Numbered from the stretch's first letter, positions 22,614-34,287 are shown. The stretch is DNA of 64,000 nt from Dyella nitratireducens (GCF_014642835.1 NZ_BMJA01000001.1:787263-851262), one strand, 5' to 3'. Program-made: numbers and translations. Notes: a model not told the origin generated them from the sequence alone.

Positions 22614-23267
22614 TTGATGGCGAGAGTCGAACAGATGGAGCCTCAGGATGCTCGCCCGGACGATTCAGAGAACGGCGCCATGAACAGCGTCTCGGCTGTT
22701 TTCGAGGCGGAACTTCTTGCGCAGAACGGCCAGGCCGTGCCTGCGACCCTGGATGCGTTTCTGGCGAGCATGGAGCGCCGGGCCTTCCGCATGGCCGAGC
22801 TGCACCTTGGCAACCGCGAGGACGCGCTGGATGCCGTGCAGGACGCCATGCTCCGTCTGGTCAAGCATTACCGTAACAAGCCCGCAGAGGAATGGACGCC
22901 ACTGTTCTGGGGCATCCTGCGCCGGCGCATCGTGGATTTGCAGCGTCGCCGCAAGGTGCGCTCTATCGTGGTCGGCTGGCTGGGTGGTGGCCACGACGAC
23001 GACGGCGACGAACTACCGGCTTGGGAACCGGCCGATACCGGCCCCGATCCACTGGAAAAACTACATGGCGAACAGTCCTATGCGGACTTGGCCGCCGCGG
23101 TGAAGAAACTTCCCCAGCGTCAGCGCGAAGCCTTCATCCTGCGGGTACTCGAAGGATTGGACGTGGCGGATACCGCCATGGCGATGGGCTGCTCGGAAGG
23201 CAGCGTAAAAACACACCTCTCGCGGGCCATGCAACACCTGCGCGAGCAACTGGAGGAGTGGCGATGA
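22614..23267 (+). CDS. ECF-type RNA polymerase sigma factor
   Basis: A sigma70-family factor of 217 residues (195 if ATG 22680, MNSVSAVFEA, is used). Region 2 is RAFRMAELHLGNREDALDAVQDAMLRLVKHY followed by TPLFWGILRRRIVDLQRR (about residues 55-112). Region 4 is LPQRQREAFILRVLEGLDVADTAMAMGCSEGSVKTHLSRAMQHL (about 165-208). The linker with GGGHDDDGDE is acidic. It is followed, with 4-nt overlap, by a small membrane protein and then a DUF3106 gene, the usual module. It lies inside the otherwise minus-strand transhydrogenase locus. Confidence 0.92.
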   Translation: MMARVEQMEPQDARPDDSENGAMNSVSAVFEAELLAQNGQAVPATLDAFLASMERRAFRMAELHLGNREDALDAVQDAMLRLVKHYRNKPAEEWTPLFWGILRRRIVDLQRRRKVRSIVVGWLGGGHDDDGDELPAWEPADTGPDPLEKLHGEQSYADLAAAVKKLPQRQREAFILRVLEGLDVADTAMAMGCSEGSVKTHLSRAMQHLREQLEEWR

Positions 23268-23644
23268 ACTCGTCCGACAAACAATTCGAACAGCGGGCTC
23301 GCGCGCGCTACCAGGAGGCGATCCAAAGCATCGATCCGGTCACGGCCGGACGTCTGCGCGCTGCACGCCGCACGGCCCTCGAAGCCGCTACCGTGCAAGC
23401 CTCGCCGGGTCATCGCGCACGCGTGCTGCTGCCGGTGGGTGCACTGGCCGCCATGGCGCTTGCCGCGCTGATAGTCTGGCAGCCGTCGCCGCAGCCACAG
23501 CCCGAAAACAAGCAAGCGGCAGCGACCGAGCAGGAAAATGAATATCTTCCGCCGGAAGCCGATAAAGCCGATCCCGGCCTTTACCAAAACCTCGATTTCT
23601 ACAGCTGGCTCGCTGCGAACAACAGCGACCAGACCAAACGCTGA
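23264..23644 (+). CDS. DUF3619-like membrane protein, possible anti-sigma factor
   Basis: A 126-residue protein with one transmembrane helix (about residues 48-64, RVLLPVGALAAMALAALIVW). The N-terminal cytoplasmic helix (QRARARYQEAIQSIDPVTAGRLRAARRTAL) resembles DUF3619. The polar periplasmic tail ends SWLAANNSD. The ATG overlaps the sigma factor stop (ATGA), implying coupled translation. Topology and position suggest control of the sigma factor, but no zinc-binding anti-sigma motif is present. Confidence 0.75.
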   Translation: MNSSDKQFEQRARARYQEAIQSIDPVTAGRLRAARRTALEAATVQASPGHRARVLLPVGALAAMALAALIVWQPSPQPQPENKQAAATEQENEYLPPEADKADPGLYQNLDFYSWLAANNSDQTKR

Positions 23645-23647
23645 TCC

Positions 23648-24163
23648 ATGCTGCCACGAAGAGTACGCCTGCCAACGCTGCTGGTCTTTCTGCTCGGTCT
23701 GATGATCGCGGCACCGTCGTATGCGCAAGGCGCTCGTCCGTGGGGCAGCTTGAGCCCGCAGCAGCAATATCTGCTTGGCCCGCTGCAATCGCAGTGGAAT
23801 ACGCTGCCGCCGCAACGGCAGGAACACATGATCCAACGCACGCAGGACTGGATGAAGCTGCCGCCGGAGCGCCAGCAGGAAATCCGCGATCGTATCCAGC
23901 GTTGGCAGCAGATGACGCCCGCTCAGCGCGAGCAGGCGCGCCAGAACCAGCACCTGTACGACACCCTGCCGGCTGAAAAACAGCAGCAGTTGCACGATGC
24001 GTTCAAACGCTACCAGCAGCTTCCGCCCGACCAGCGCGAAGAGCTGCGCCGACGTTGGCTACAACAGTCACCCGAGCAGAAGCGACAATGGCTGGATCAC
24101 ATGGGACCTGGTTCAACCCTACCCGCGGGGCGCGCTTTCGGCATGCCCCGCGGTCGGCATTGA
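23648..24163 (+). CDS. DUF3106 secreted protein, Gln/Arg-rich
   Basis: A 171-residue protein with a signal peptide (residues 1-26, cleavage after SYA). The mature part is a helical repeat of the LPPQRQEHM/LPPERQQEI/LPADQREEL type, spaced about 18 residues (WNTLPPQRQ, WMKLPPERQ, WQQMTPAQR, YDTLPAEKQ, YQQLPPDQR, WLQQSPEQK). This is characteristic of DUF3106. The repeats recall CpxP/Spy-like periplasmic sensors, but no such function is shown. It is the third gene of the sigma-factor module, 3 nt after the previous stop. Confidence 0.85.
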   Translation: MLPRRVRLPTLLVFLLGLMIAAPSYAQGARPWGSLSPQQQYLLGPLQSQWNTLPPQRQEHMIQRTQDWMKLPPERQQEIRDRIQRWQQMTPAQREQARQNQHLYDTLPAEKQQQLHDAFKRYQQLPPDQREELRRRWLQQSPEQKRQWLDHMGPGSTLPAGRAFGMPRGRH

Positions 24164-24190
24164 TGGCAGTCGGTTCGTTACCGTCTGGTC

Positions 24191-26675
<2,485 letters not shown>

Positions 26676-26802
26676 ACGGTGCACTCCTTGGACGATGGCG
26701 CGCATCGTACGCCCGGCGAAAAACGGCGTCTGCGTGACTGAAAGGCATCGTGACAAGCTGCAAACGGTTGTACGATAAGTTATTTCCCAAGCCCGACTCC
26801 CT

Positions 26803-27372
26803 ATGCTCGACGCACTCTCCCTGCTGCAGCAACGCCATTCCGCACCTTCACGCCAGCTTGGCGAACCCGCGCCTGATGCAGCTACCTTGCGCACCTTGCT
26901 GGAAGCGGCCATTCGCGTACCTGATCATGGCAAGCTCGTGCCCTTCCGGCTGATTGCCATGCGCGACGAAGCCAAGCTGAAGTTCGGCGCCTTGTTGACC
27001 GAGCGCGCCATCCGGCGCGATCCGAATCTGCCCGACTCCAAGCGCGAAAAAGAGCGCCTGCGCTATACCTTTGCTCCGCTGGTCATGGTGGTGATTGCGC
27101 GCCTCGACCAGGAGAATGGCATTCCGGAAATCGAACAGAAGCTGTGCGCCGGCAACGTGGCCTACAACATTTTGCAAGGCGCGTATGCGCTCGGCTTCGG
27201 CGCGCAGTGGCTGACCGGCTGGGCCGCCTATGATGATGAAGTTGCCGAACTGCTCGGCCTGGCGAAGCACGAATGCGTGATCGGCTTCGTGCACATCGGC
27301 ACACCACAGGCCGAGATTCCCGATCGCGATCGCCCTGCCCTCGACGATCTATTTACCGAATGGAAGGGCTGA
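26803..27372 (+). CDS. Nitroreductase-family flavoprotein (YdjA-like)
   Basis: A 189-residue FMN-dependent NAD(P)H nitroreductase-fold protein of the compact YdjA type. The FMN-binding N-terminus carries LLQQRHSAPSRQLGEPAPD (residues 7-25) and VPDHGKLVPFRLIAM (about 39-53). The later LGFGAQWLTGW motif (about 125-137) and the CVIGFVHIGTPQ strand are typical. The physiological substrate is unknown. The nuclease gene follows 4 nt downstream. Confidence 0.9.
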   Translation: MLDALSLLQQRHSAPSRQLGEPAPDAATLRTLLEAAIRVPDHGKLVPFRLIAMRDEAKLKFGALLTERAIRRDPNLPDSKREKERLRYTFAPLVMVVIARLDQENGIPEIEQKLCAGNVAYNILQGAYALGFGAQWLTGWAAYDDEVAELLGLAKHECVIGFVHIGTPQAEIPDRDRPALDDLFTEWKG

Positions 27373-27376
27373 GTAC

Positions 27377-28270
27377 GTGTCCACCTTGCCTACTGCGCAC
27401 TTGATCGACGGCAGCCTGTATGTGTTTCGCGCCTGGCATTCGATGCCTGACGAGTTTCACGATGCCGACGGCCACCCCGTCAATGCCGTGCACGGCTATA
27501 CACGTTTTCTGTGCGAGCTGCTGGAACGCGAAGGCCCGACGCATCTGGCGGTAGCGTTCGATGCTTCGCTCACCACCTCGTTCCGCAACGCCATCTATCC
27601 GGCATACAAGGCGAACCGCGAATTGCCCCCGCCCGATTTGGAACGCCAATTCGTATTGTGCCGCGCCGTCACCGAAGCGCTCGGCATCCGCGTGATGATC
27701 GATCACAGCTTCGAAGCGGATGACCTGATCGGCAGCGCGCTATGGGGCCTGCGTGCACACGGCTTCCGCAGCGTGATCGTCTCGGCGGACAAGGATTTCG
27801 GCCAACTGCTAGGTGAGCATGACGAGCAATGGGATTTCGCGCGCAACCTGCGCTGGGGTCCTGCCGGCGTATTCGATCGCCTGGGCGTGCATCCGGTGCA
27901 AGTGGCGGATTTCCTGGCCCTATGCGGCGATGCGGTCGACAACATTCCCGGTGTGCCTGGCATCGGCGCAAAAACGGCTGCGGCATTGCTCGCGCATTTT
28001 GGCAGTCTGGACGAATTGCTTGATCGTGTGGATGAAGTGCCTTTCCTGCGCCTGCGCGGTGCGGCCAGCTGCGCGGCAAAACTGCGCGAACACGCCGAAG
28101 CAGCGAGACTGTATCGCCGGCTCACCCGCATCGCCCTGGATGCCCCCTTCGACGGCGGCGCGGAAACACTGATTCGCCAACGCAGCAACACGGCGCTCGA
28201 ATCCTTGTGCGAGCAACTGCGCTTCGGACCGCTGACGCGCACCCGTTTGCGCACACTCAATGGCGCCTGA
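27377..28270 (+). CDS. 5'-3' exonuclease of the Xni/Pol I N-terminal type
   Basis: A 297-residue FEN-like nuclease homologous to the 5'-3' exonuclease domain of DNA polymerase I, without a polymerase. Metal-binding acidic residues lie in LIDGSLYVFR (Asp near residue 10), VAFDASLTTSFRN, HSFEADDLIGSAL (about 113-125) and VSADKDFGQLL (about 135). The helix-hairpin-helix/H3TH region is DNIPGVPGIGAKTAAALLAHFGSLDELL (about 190-217). Translation starts at GTG 27377, four bases after the nitroreductase stop. Confidence 0.92.
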   Translation: MSTLPTAHLIDGSLYVFRAWHSMPDEFHDADGHPVNAVHGYTRFLCELLEREGPTHLAVAFDASLTTSFRNAIYPAYKANRELPPPDLERQFVLCRAVTEALGIRVMIDHSFEADDLIGSALWGLRAHGFRSVIVSADKDFGQLLGEHDEQWDFARNLRWGPAGVFDRLGVHPVQVADFLALCGDAVDNIPGVPGIGAKTAAALLAHFGSLDELLDRVDEVPFLRLRGAASCAAKLREHAEAARLYRRLTRIALDAPFDGGAETLIRQRSNTALESLCEQLRFGPLTRTRLRTLNGA

Positions 28271-28288
28271 GTTTTTCGAGATCTTGAA

Positions 28289-28855
28289 ATGAACGACATC
28301 AACCGCAAACCCGAAGACGCCAGCGCACCCTCCGAGATGCTTTACCAAGGACGCTGGCTGCGACTGCGCCGCCGCGGTCGCTGGGAATACGCCGAGCGCA
28401 ATAATCCTGGCGGCGCGGTGATCATTCTCGCTGTGACGCCCGACGACAACATCCTGTTCGTCGAGCAGTACCGCGTTGCCATCCAACAGTTCACCATCGA
28501 GATGCCAGCCGGCTTGGTCGGCGATCTGGCCGATCAGGAACACGAAGGCTCTCTGATCGCCGCGCAACGAGAGCTGGAAGAGGAAACCGGCTATCGCTGC
28601 AGCCGCGTTACTTTCGTGCATGAAGGCCCCACATCATCCGGCATGAGCAACGAGATGATCGCGTTCGTGCGCGCACATGATCTGGTCAAGGTGAGCGACG
28701 GCGGTGGCGACGTGACCGAGAACATCACGGTGCACGAAGTACCGCGGCAAGAGGCGGGCGCATGGCTGCTGGCACGTGCGAAAGAAGGTTATTCGATCGA
28801 TCCGAAGCTGTTTGCAGGCTTGTGGTTGATCGAGCACGCGGCGTTGTTCGGCTGA
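28289..28855 (+). CDS. NUDIX hydrolase, ADP-ribose pyrophosphatase-like
   Basis: A 188-residue NUDIX hydrolase that cleaves a nucleoside diphosphate linked to another group, probably ADP-ribose or a sugar nucleotide. The Nudix box runs from Gly75 (EMPAGLVGD) to REL-EEETG at residues 94-101, with a few inserted residues between the first Gly and the REXXEE core. ILFVEQYRVAIQQFTIEMPAG is the ADPRase-type segment preceding it. It starts 18 nt after the nuclease gene and probably shares its transcript. Confidence 0.9.
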   Translation: MNDINRKPEDASAPSEMLYQGRWLRLRRRGRWEYAERNNPGGAVIILAVTPDDNILFVEQYRVAIQQFTIEMPAGLVGDLADQEHEGSLIAAQRELEEETGYRCSRVTFVHEGPTSSGMSNEMIAFVRAHDLVKVSDGGGDVTENITVHEVPRQEAGAWLLARAKEGYSIDPKLFAGLWLIEHAALFG

Positions 28856-28862
28856 ACCTCCT

Positions 28863-28886
28863 TCCTCCCCTGCCGGCAGGGGAGGA
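28863..28886. terminator. Perfect 24-bp palindrome between convergent genes
   Basis: A perfect palindrome with 12-bp arms (TCCTCCCCTGCC and its complement) lies 7 nt past the NUDIX stop and before the convergent chemoreceptor-like gene. It probably ends transcription in both directions, although it has no T-run. Confidence 0.6.
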
Positions 28887-28905
28887 TGACCCCGCAAGCT
28901 TTCAA

Positions 28906-29676
28906 CTAACCCATGGTGCCGTCGCTGACCTGTCGTATTGCAACGTCATGCTCATCCAGCTCGGACAAGCGCAGCGTTTGCAGATTTCTTTTCAGCACCA
29001 GCGCCCAGCACTTGAGATCCTGCACGGCTAATGCGCTCTCCTGCAGCAGCAGATCGCTGTCGTCATCTTCCTCATACGGTTCAGGCGAGGCGAGATGCTG
29101 GGAAGCTGCTGGATGCGGCTTGCCCATGAAGGCGGTAACCTCGGATGCCTGGATGACGGAGTCGATGATCTGAAGCATTTGCACACCGGCCTGCTCCATC
29201 ACCATAAGGCCCTGGCGAATGCGCTCCACACTGTCGGCGATGACGTTGTCGATCTGTTTGCACGTGGCCGAGCCGCGCTGGGCGTTTTTCAGAACCTGGT
29301 TGGCGAGCAGGGAAAAGTGATGTGCTTCCTGAAAATTCGCTGCACGCGACGGGAAAAGTTTTGATGTGGTGTGTTCCACCTCATCGATCAGCCTGACCAC
29401 GTCATGCGACAACTCACTGAACACGCGTGCATTGTCGACCAGCTCAAAAGCAATGCTTCTGCCCCTGCCCAGCGAGAATGATCCGGATGATTTATCGCCC
29501 CTGATGCAGGTGTACTTCTTTGCCGCGCCCGGCTCATCATGCGAGCAAGCAGCATGGGTTTGAAAGGCGGCATTCCTGCATCGATGACTTGGAGCGCCGC
29601 CGTCTTCGGCCACGCGAGTGCGCTTGAGTGAAACGCGCCACTTCCTTGTCAATTTGAAACATTTTGCATTGCGCAT
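28906..29676 (-). CDS. Degenerate chemoreceptor-like protein
   Basis: An open frame of up to 256 residues; the true start is uncertain. Residues of about 115-185 (HHFSLLANQVLKNAQR..., IDNVIADSVERIRQGLMVMEQAG, MLQIIDSVIQASEVTAFMG) resemble the return helix of a methyl-accepting chemotaxis protein signalling domain. The conserved hairpin tip (EAARAGEQGRGFAVVA in functional receptors) is missing, and no ligand domain, transmembrane segment or HAMP is seen. An acidic stretch (EPYEEDDDSDLLL) follows. It may be a decayed receptor or an adaptor-like derivative. Codon use is less GC-biased in the first 60 codons. Confidence 0.45.
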   Translation of the reverse strand: MRNAKCFKLTRKWRVSLKRTRVAEDGGAPSHRCRNAAFQTHAACSHDEPGAAKKYTCIRGDKSSGSFSLGRGRSIAFELVDNARVFSELSHDVVRLIDEVEHTTSKLFPSRAANFQEAHHFSLLANQVLKNAQRGSATCKQIDNVIADSVERIRQGLMVMEQAGVQMLQIIDSVIQASEVTAFMGKPHPAASQHLASPEPYEEDDDSDLLLQESALAVQDLKCWALVLKRNLQTLRLSELDEHDVAIRQVSDGTMG

Positions 29677-30132
29677 GTGAGGTACCCCCCGGCATGCCTA
29701 TCGATGATCAGGCATGTCGATGATCCGGCTCGTGCGAGCACCGACTGAGAAACAGGGGAAGTCAGGAACCCTTGGCTCTATCACCCAGCTCTATGTGTCC
29801 GGTTCATGGGTCCAAGCCGCCCTCGGTGGGCCTGGAATCCGTGCACCCGTCTGTGAGTGCCCCTTTCATCTCCCCGCGACGCCGTTTCCGCTCCCTGCGA
29901 CATCGCCGCTGTGTTCATCAGCGAAATGTATGTTCATAGGCGTTGTAGTCCAACGCCAACTCGGGTGCAAGGGGGTAAGGCGGCCTTTAGCCGGGCATGG
30001 CCATTCAGATCGCAAACGGATAACGCAACTACATGTATTAAAACGAGAAAAGCGTTGCGCCAGCCTGGCAAGCCGTAAAAAACCGCAAAGGCGCCTGCGA
30101 AAAATCTTAAATTTTGTCGCAACGCATTGATC
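29677..30132. other. Gene-free stretch of about 450 nt
   Basis: I see no supported gene. It contains a small hairpin (CATGCCT / AGGCATG, 29693-29716) just upstream of the chemoreceptor-like frame and AT-richer sequence toward 30110. Open frames here lack family similarity and a ribosome-binding site. Confidence 0.4.
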
Positions 30133-30205
30133 GGTAGGTTGGGATGTAACCCCAACATCGCCCCGTGTGATGCGCAGGATGTTGGGGTTTGCACCCCAAC
30201 TTACG
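30133..30205. repeat. REP doublet (BIME-like), copy 4 (most diverged)
   Basis: The left arm is degraded (GGGATGTAACCCC), while the right hairpin is intact except for the last bases (CTTACG for CCTACG). The mutated right end supplies the TAA stop of the TMEM43-family gene (30201-30203). Confidence 0.85.
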
Positions 30206-31247
30206 TGGCAGCCTTCAACGCACGCGCTCTCCAAAACGCCAGGGCCGCGCCAACCACCGCCAAGCCAAACCAGGCAGCCGCTGTCGAGTTGTCATTGCCC
30301 AACCACAGCACCGTATCGACGGCACCGACCACCAGCACTGCGATGGCCGGCGCGAGAATCGGATCGACGCGCCGGTAGTACCAGCGCAACAGCAAGCTCG
30401 CGCCCAGCCCGGCCAGCAGCACTGCTAGCACGCGACGAAGCCAGGGGTGCTCGGGCGGCAGCGGTGTATCGGAAAAAATATCGGACAGTGGCACGTCGCC
30501 AGATTGCACCGCATAGCCGGCACCATCCGTTGCATCGTCGGCAGGAACCAGCTTGTTGCCTTCCACCTTCGCCACGATAGTGACGGTTTGCACCGGCACC
30601 GCTTCCCACGTCACACGCAAATCGCCGACTTGCGGACGCGACGGCTCGGGGCTGGTGACCAGGCCACCGTTATAGAGACTGAAACTCGCGGCAAGATTGC
30701 TTGGCAGTCTGCGCAAATCCGGCGCAACCGACTCGCTACCGGTCAAGGCATGTACCAATGCCGGGGCGAGCACGAAATTGTTCACACGCACCAGGCCCGC
30801 ATCGAATTGCGCGCCATCGAGTGGAAATTTGCCTGGATTGGTATGGCCTTCCGGGTGAACAAAGTGGCTGGAATCGATGGGGTGATCCTGCCAATCCTGC
30901 TCATATGTCGGGTCACCGCCATAACGAAGCTCGCGCCACTGAAACATCTGCACGTGGCGAATCAACACCGGCTGGTCCGTCTGCTGATTGAATTGCTGGT
31001 CGAGCGGCGCCTCCACCACTTGCAAGGGGCCGACCACGCGCACCATGAAACCCTGCATACCGGCGTCGGGGAGACCACGGCTGCCCAGATCAAGCACGTC
31101 ACCACCATGGCGTTTCATCTGCGCGCTGTAATCAAGCTGCCCTCGTTCGACTACCGCTCCCACGCCTGCTCCGAGTAGCAGCAACACTGCTCCCAAGGCA
31201 GGCAATAGCAATTCTCGGATGGAGAGTGGCTTTCGCTCGCCGCTCAT
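30201..31247 (-). CDS. TMEM43-family membrane protein
   Basis: A 348-residue protein of the TMEM43/DUF1625 family. One N-terminal transmembrane helix (about residues 13-31, LLLPALGAVLLLLGAGVGAVV) precedes a large extracytoplasmic domain with VRVVGPLQVVEAPLDQQF, the family motif RHVQMFQWRELRYGG (about 95-109) and NPGKFPLDGAQFDAG. Three transmembrane helices follow (about 265-345). Function in bacteria is unknown. ATG 31247 (MSGERKPLS) is preferred over 31313. Confidence 0.85.
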   Translation of the reverse strand: MSGERKPLSIRELLLPALGAVLLLLGAGVGAVVERGQLDYSAQMKRHGGDVLDLGSRGLPDAGMQGFMVRVVGPLQVVEAPLDQQFNQQTDQPVLIRHVQMFQWRELRYGGDPTYEQDWQDHPIDSSHFVHPEGHTNPGKFPLDGAQFDAGLVRVNNFVLAPALVHALTGSESVAPDLRRLPSNLAASFSLYNGGLVTSPEPSRPQVGDLRVTWEAVPVQTVTIVAKVEGNKLVPADDATDGAGYAVQSGDVPLSDIFSDTPLPPEHPWLRRVLAVLLAGLGASLLLRWYYRRVDPILAPAIAVLVVGAVDTVLWLGNDNSTAAAWFGLAVVGAALAFWRARALKAAT

Positions 31248-31269
31248 CGAGGCTCCAGTGGCTATGGAT

Positions 31270-32118
31270 TCAAACGACGCCGCGCAGTTCGGGCTGCTCG
31301 TCGGTCGTACCATAGCGCCCGCGCTCGTCGCGTGTCACGCGGGCCATCGCGCAAGCGTGGTCGTGCGTAAAAAACAGCCGCACGTTGCGCGCGAACTTGT
31401 CTTCAAGGAACGCTCGCTTTTCATCGATGAGCGCTTCCGGATAACGGTCATAGCCCATGGTGATGGGCAGATGCACCCAGGAACGCCCTGGAATGAGGTC
31501 AGCGCAAAAAACCACGCCGGCCACTTCCGCCAGCATCAGGCCTGGCGTATGCCCATCCGAGAAAGAGAAGCGCACCGCGCGCCCAAGCGTCTGCGAATAT
31601 TCGCCCGCCACCAGCTCCAGCCGCCCGCTGTCCTGCAGCAGATGCTGCAACTCAGGAACGAAAGAAGCGCGGTCGCGTGGATGCGGCTTCAACGCGCGTT
31701 GCCAGTGCTGCGCGCCGACCAGGAAGCGCGCGTGCGGGAACAACAGCTGCGGCGGTTTGCCTTCCTCCCACGCCGCGAGCAAACCGCCGGCGTGGTCGAA
31801 ATGCAGGTGCGAAAGCACCACCACGTCGATGTCTTCATGCGACAGGCCGACTGCCGCCAGCGATTCGAGCAGCACGTGCCGGCTTTCCACCACGCCATAG
31901 CGTTCGCGCAGCGCCGGTTCGAAGAACGCGCCGATGCCCGTTTCGAACAGCACGTTGCGGCCTTCCAGATCCTTGACCAGCAGACAGCGACAGGCGAGTG
32001 GAATACGGTTGGATTCGTCCGGCTCGATCCACCGCGACCACATGGCCTTCGGCGCGTTGCCGAACATGGCGCCGCCGTCGAGTTTTTGCGTGTTGCCGTT
32101 GAGAGACCACAGTTGCAT
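31270..32118 (-). CDS. MBL-fold metallo-hydrolase
   Basis: A 282-residue metallo-beta-lactamase-fold hydrolase. The metal-binding motif [10 protein letters not shown] lies at about residues 103-112. Further ligands are in SDGHTPG (about 190) and FCADLIP (about 205), and [13 protein letters not shown] near the end supplies the last His. It resembles the AHL-lactonase/AttM-like and YtnP-like quorum-quenching group in length and motif spacing, but the substrate cannot be assigned. ATG 32118 (MQLWSLNG) is preferred over 32181, which lies in a terminator hairpin. Confidence 0.87.
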   Translation of the reverse strand: MQLWSLNGNTQKLDGGAMFGNAPKAMWSRWIEPDESNRIPLACRCLLVKDLEGRNVLFETGIGAFFEPALRERYGVVESRHVLLESLAAVGLSHEDIDVVVLSHLHFDHAGGLLAAWEEGKPPQLLFPHARFLVGAQHWQRALKPHPRDRASFVPELQHLLQDSGRLELVAGEYSQTLGRAVRFSFSDGHTPGLMLAEVAGVVFCADLIPGRSWVHLPITMGYDRYPEALIDEKRAFLEDKFARNVRLFFTHDHACAMARVTRDERGRYGTTDEQPELRGVV

Positions 32119-32171
32119 GACGAATTCCGGAAAGCCGCTTTCGAGTGCTTCGCACCGCTTATTAAAACCGA

Positions 32172-32191
32172 ACCCCGGCATTCGCCGGGGT
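32172..32191 (-). terminator. Intrinsic terminator after ggt
   Basis: On the minus strand the hairpin ACCCCGGC-GAAT-GCCGGGGT is followed by TCGGTTTTAAT. It lies about 50 nt past the gamma-glutamyltransferase stop. Confidence 0.75.
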
Positions 32192-32244
32192 GACGGGTGT
32201 GTAAGTTTTTCGCCTATCCAGGTTTCAAAGGAAGGACAAGCGCT

Positions 32245-33960
32245 TTACTGCACCTTGCCCAGCCCATCATCCCTGCGTGGATCGCTCGCAGCATCCAGCT
32301 TGTTGGTGCGCCGGTCCCAGATCACAACATTCATGAAGCCCCACGGCCCGCGCTCCTTGAAGCTGTAACCCATCTGCGTCAACGCATTGGTGGTCTCTGC
32401 ATCAAAAGCGCCCGGCTCGACCATGACGACATCCGGCATAAATTGATGGTGGAAGCGCTTCTTCGCCACGACTTGATGCGCATCGCCGCCATCGATGAAC
32501 GCAAGGATGCCTTCCAACACCTGCGTGATGATGGTGGAACCGCCGGGTGAACCAATCACTGCCGTGCGATCCGGGCCGATCACGATGCTCGGCGACATCG
32601 ACGACAGCATGCGCTTGCCGGGCTCAGGCGCGTTCGCCGTGCTGCCCAGCAGGCCATACACGTTCGGCTTGTTCGGCACCAACGCAAAATCGTCCATCTC
32701 GTCGTTGAGCAACACGCCGGTGCCCTTCGCGACGAAGGTGGAGCCAAGCAGATAGTTCACCGTAGAAGTGATCGCGACCATGTTGCCGTCGGCATCAATG
32801 ATCGAAAAATGTGTGGTGTGCATGCCCGGGTCCTGGCCGCCTGAAGGCGCCAGCATCGAGGAAGGCGTCGCTTTGTCCGGCAGGATGCTCTGACGCAAGC
32901 CATCGGCGTAGTACGGCGACAACAGCATGTTCAGCGGCATCTTCACGAAATCCGGGTCGCCCAGATAATCGTTGTGGTCGCGGAACGCACGGCGCATCGC
33001 TTCGATCGTCAGATGAACGCGATGCGCTTGATCCAGCTTGCTGAGGTCGAAGCCAGAAAGAATGTTGAGGATTTCGGCAATCGCCACACCGCCAGACGAC
33101 GGCGGCGGTGCGGTGATGATCTTGTAGCCGTGATAGTCGATGGTGATCGGCGTGCGTTCCTTCACGCGATAGGAGGCCAAGTCCTTCAGCGTCCAGTTTC
33201 CACCGGCTGCGTGTACGGCATCGACCAGCTTCTGGGCCGTTTCACCGCTGTAGAAACCGGCATCACCATAGTTCGCCAGCAGCTCCAGCGTGTGAGCCTG
33301 ACCTGGATCGCGCCAGGTTTCGCCCGCGGCGGGTGCGTTGCCATTGGGCAGGAATTTCTCCGCAGAAGCGGGCCAGCGTTCGAGGTTCTTCTGTTCTTCC
33401 TTGATCGCACCGAGCAAACGGTCATCCGGCTTGAAGCCATCCCGGGCGGTACGGATAGCCGGTGCCAGCGACGCGGAAAGCGGCAGCTTGCCGTAGTTTT
33501 TGGCCAGCCACACCAGTCCGGCCGGCTCGCCGGGAATGCCGGCCGACAGCGGCCCCTTCAGCGCGGTATCGCGATTGGGCGTGCCGTCCGGATTGAGATA
33601 GTCCTTGGGATTGACGGCCGCCGGTGCCGTTTCGCGCGCATCGATGAACACGGTGCGCTTGTTGCCGGCGATGTACATGGTGGCCATGAAGCCGCCGCCG
33701 ATACCGGAGCTTTCCGGCTCCACCACCGACAGCGTGGACGCCACCGCGATAGCCGCGTCGAAGGCATTGCCGCCCTTGGCCAGTACTTCAAACCCCGCTT
33801 CGGTGGCGAGCTTGTTGGCACTCGCGATGCCGGCATGGCCGGGACGTTCCGCCAGCTGTGCCGCTTGAGTGGATGGGGTGGGCTGGTCGGCGGCACATGC
33901 GCCGCTTGTTCCCAGTAAAAAACCTAGCAGCAGCACATGCCAACGCAACGCAAGCTTCAT
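32245..33960 (-). CDS. ggt: Gamma-glutamyltransferase
   Basis: A periplasmic Ntn-hydrolase (571 residues) that self-cleaves into two subunits and breaks the gamma-glutamyl bond of glutathione. The signal peptide spans residues 1-23. The large-subunit substrate Arg is in VFIDARETAP (about 105-114), and AGIPGEPAGLVW follows. The processing site and nucleophile are Thr382 in GMHTTHFSIIDADGN. The small subunit has TSTVNYLLGS, SSMSPSIV and the GSPGGSTIITQV oxyanion region. ATG 33960 overlaps the ferredoxin stop by 4 nt. Confidence 0.95.
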   Translation of the reverse strand: MKLALRWHVLLLGFLLGTSGACAADQPTPSTQAAQLAERPGHAGIASANKLATEAGFEVLAKGGNAFDAAIAVASTLSVVEPESSGIGGGFMATMYIAGNKRTVFIDARETAPAAVNPKDYLNPDGTPNRDTALKGPLSAGIPGEPAGLVWLAKNYGKLPLSASLAPAIRTARDGFKPDDRLLGAIKEEQKNLERWPASAEKFLPNGNAPAAGETWRDPGQAHTLELLANYGDAGFYSGETAQKLVDAVHAAGGNWTLKDLASYRVKERTPITIDYHGYKIITAPPPSSGGVAIAEILNILSGFDLSKLDQAHRVHLTIEAMRRAFRDHNDYLGDPDFVKMPLNMLLSPYYADGLRQSILPDKATPSSMLAPSGGQDPGMHTTHFSIIDADGNMVAITSTVNYLLGSTFVAKGTGVLLNDEMDDFALVPNKPNVYGLLGSTANAPEPGKRMLSSMSPSIVIGPDRTAVIGSPGGSTIITQVLEGILAFIDGGDAHQVVAKKRFHHQFMPDVVMVEPGAFDAETTNALTQMGYSFKERGPWGFMNVVIWDRRTNKLDAASDPRRDDGLGKVQ

Positions 33961-34211
33961 CCCTTGGCCTCCATCAGATGTTTGTATTTGTCTTCGAGCT
34001 GCTCGCGCGTTTCGGTATGCGCGGGATCGATGATGATGCATTCCACCGGACACACGACCACGCATTGCGGCTCATCGTGATGGCCGATGCACTCGGTGCA
34101 CAACGCGGGGTCGATGACGTAGTAGTCCTCGCCGAGCGAAATCGCCTTGTTCGGGCAGACGGGTTCGCAGACGTCGCAGTTGACGCAGGTATCGAGGATC
34201 TTGAGGGACAT
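33957..34211 (-). CDS. YfhL-type 2[4Fe-4S] ferredoxin
   Basis: An 84-residue ferredoxin. The first cluster motif is CVNCDVCEPVCP (residues 9-20). The second has the inserted spacing typical of this subgroup, CTECIGHHDEPQCVVVCP (about 38-55). A charged C-terminal helix follows. It probably transfers electrons to an unidentified partner. It is coupled to ggt by a 4-nt overlap. Confidence 0.95.
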   Translation of the reverse strand: MSLKILDTCVNCDVCEPVCPNKAISLGEDYYVIDPALCTECIGHHDEPQCVVVCPVECIIIDPAHTETREQLEDKYKHLMEAKG

Positions 34212-34287
34212 GCCGGGTTAGTTTACATGGGCTGGCTGGAGGTTGTGCGAAGCAGCAACGGAGCCATCCATCTCAAAGGAGCGTGCT

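Noticed and set aside
29714..30130. A 138-codon plus-strand frame in the gene-free stretch
   Set aside because: It is low complexity in the middle, lacks a ribosome-binding site and family pattern, and two other frames are open over parts of it.
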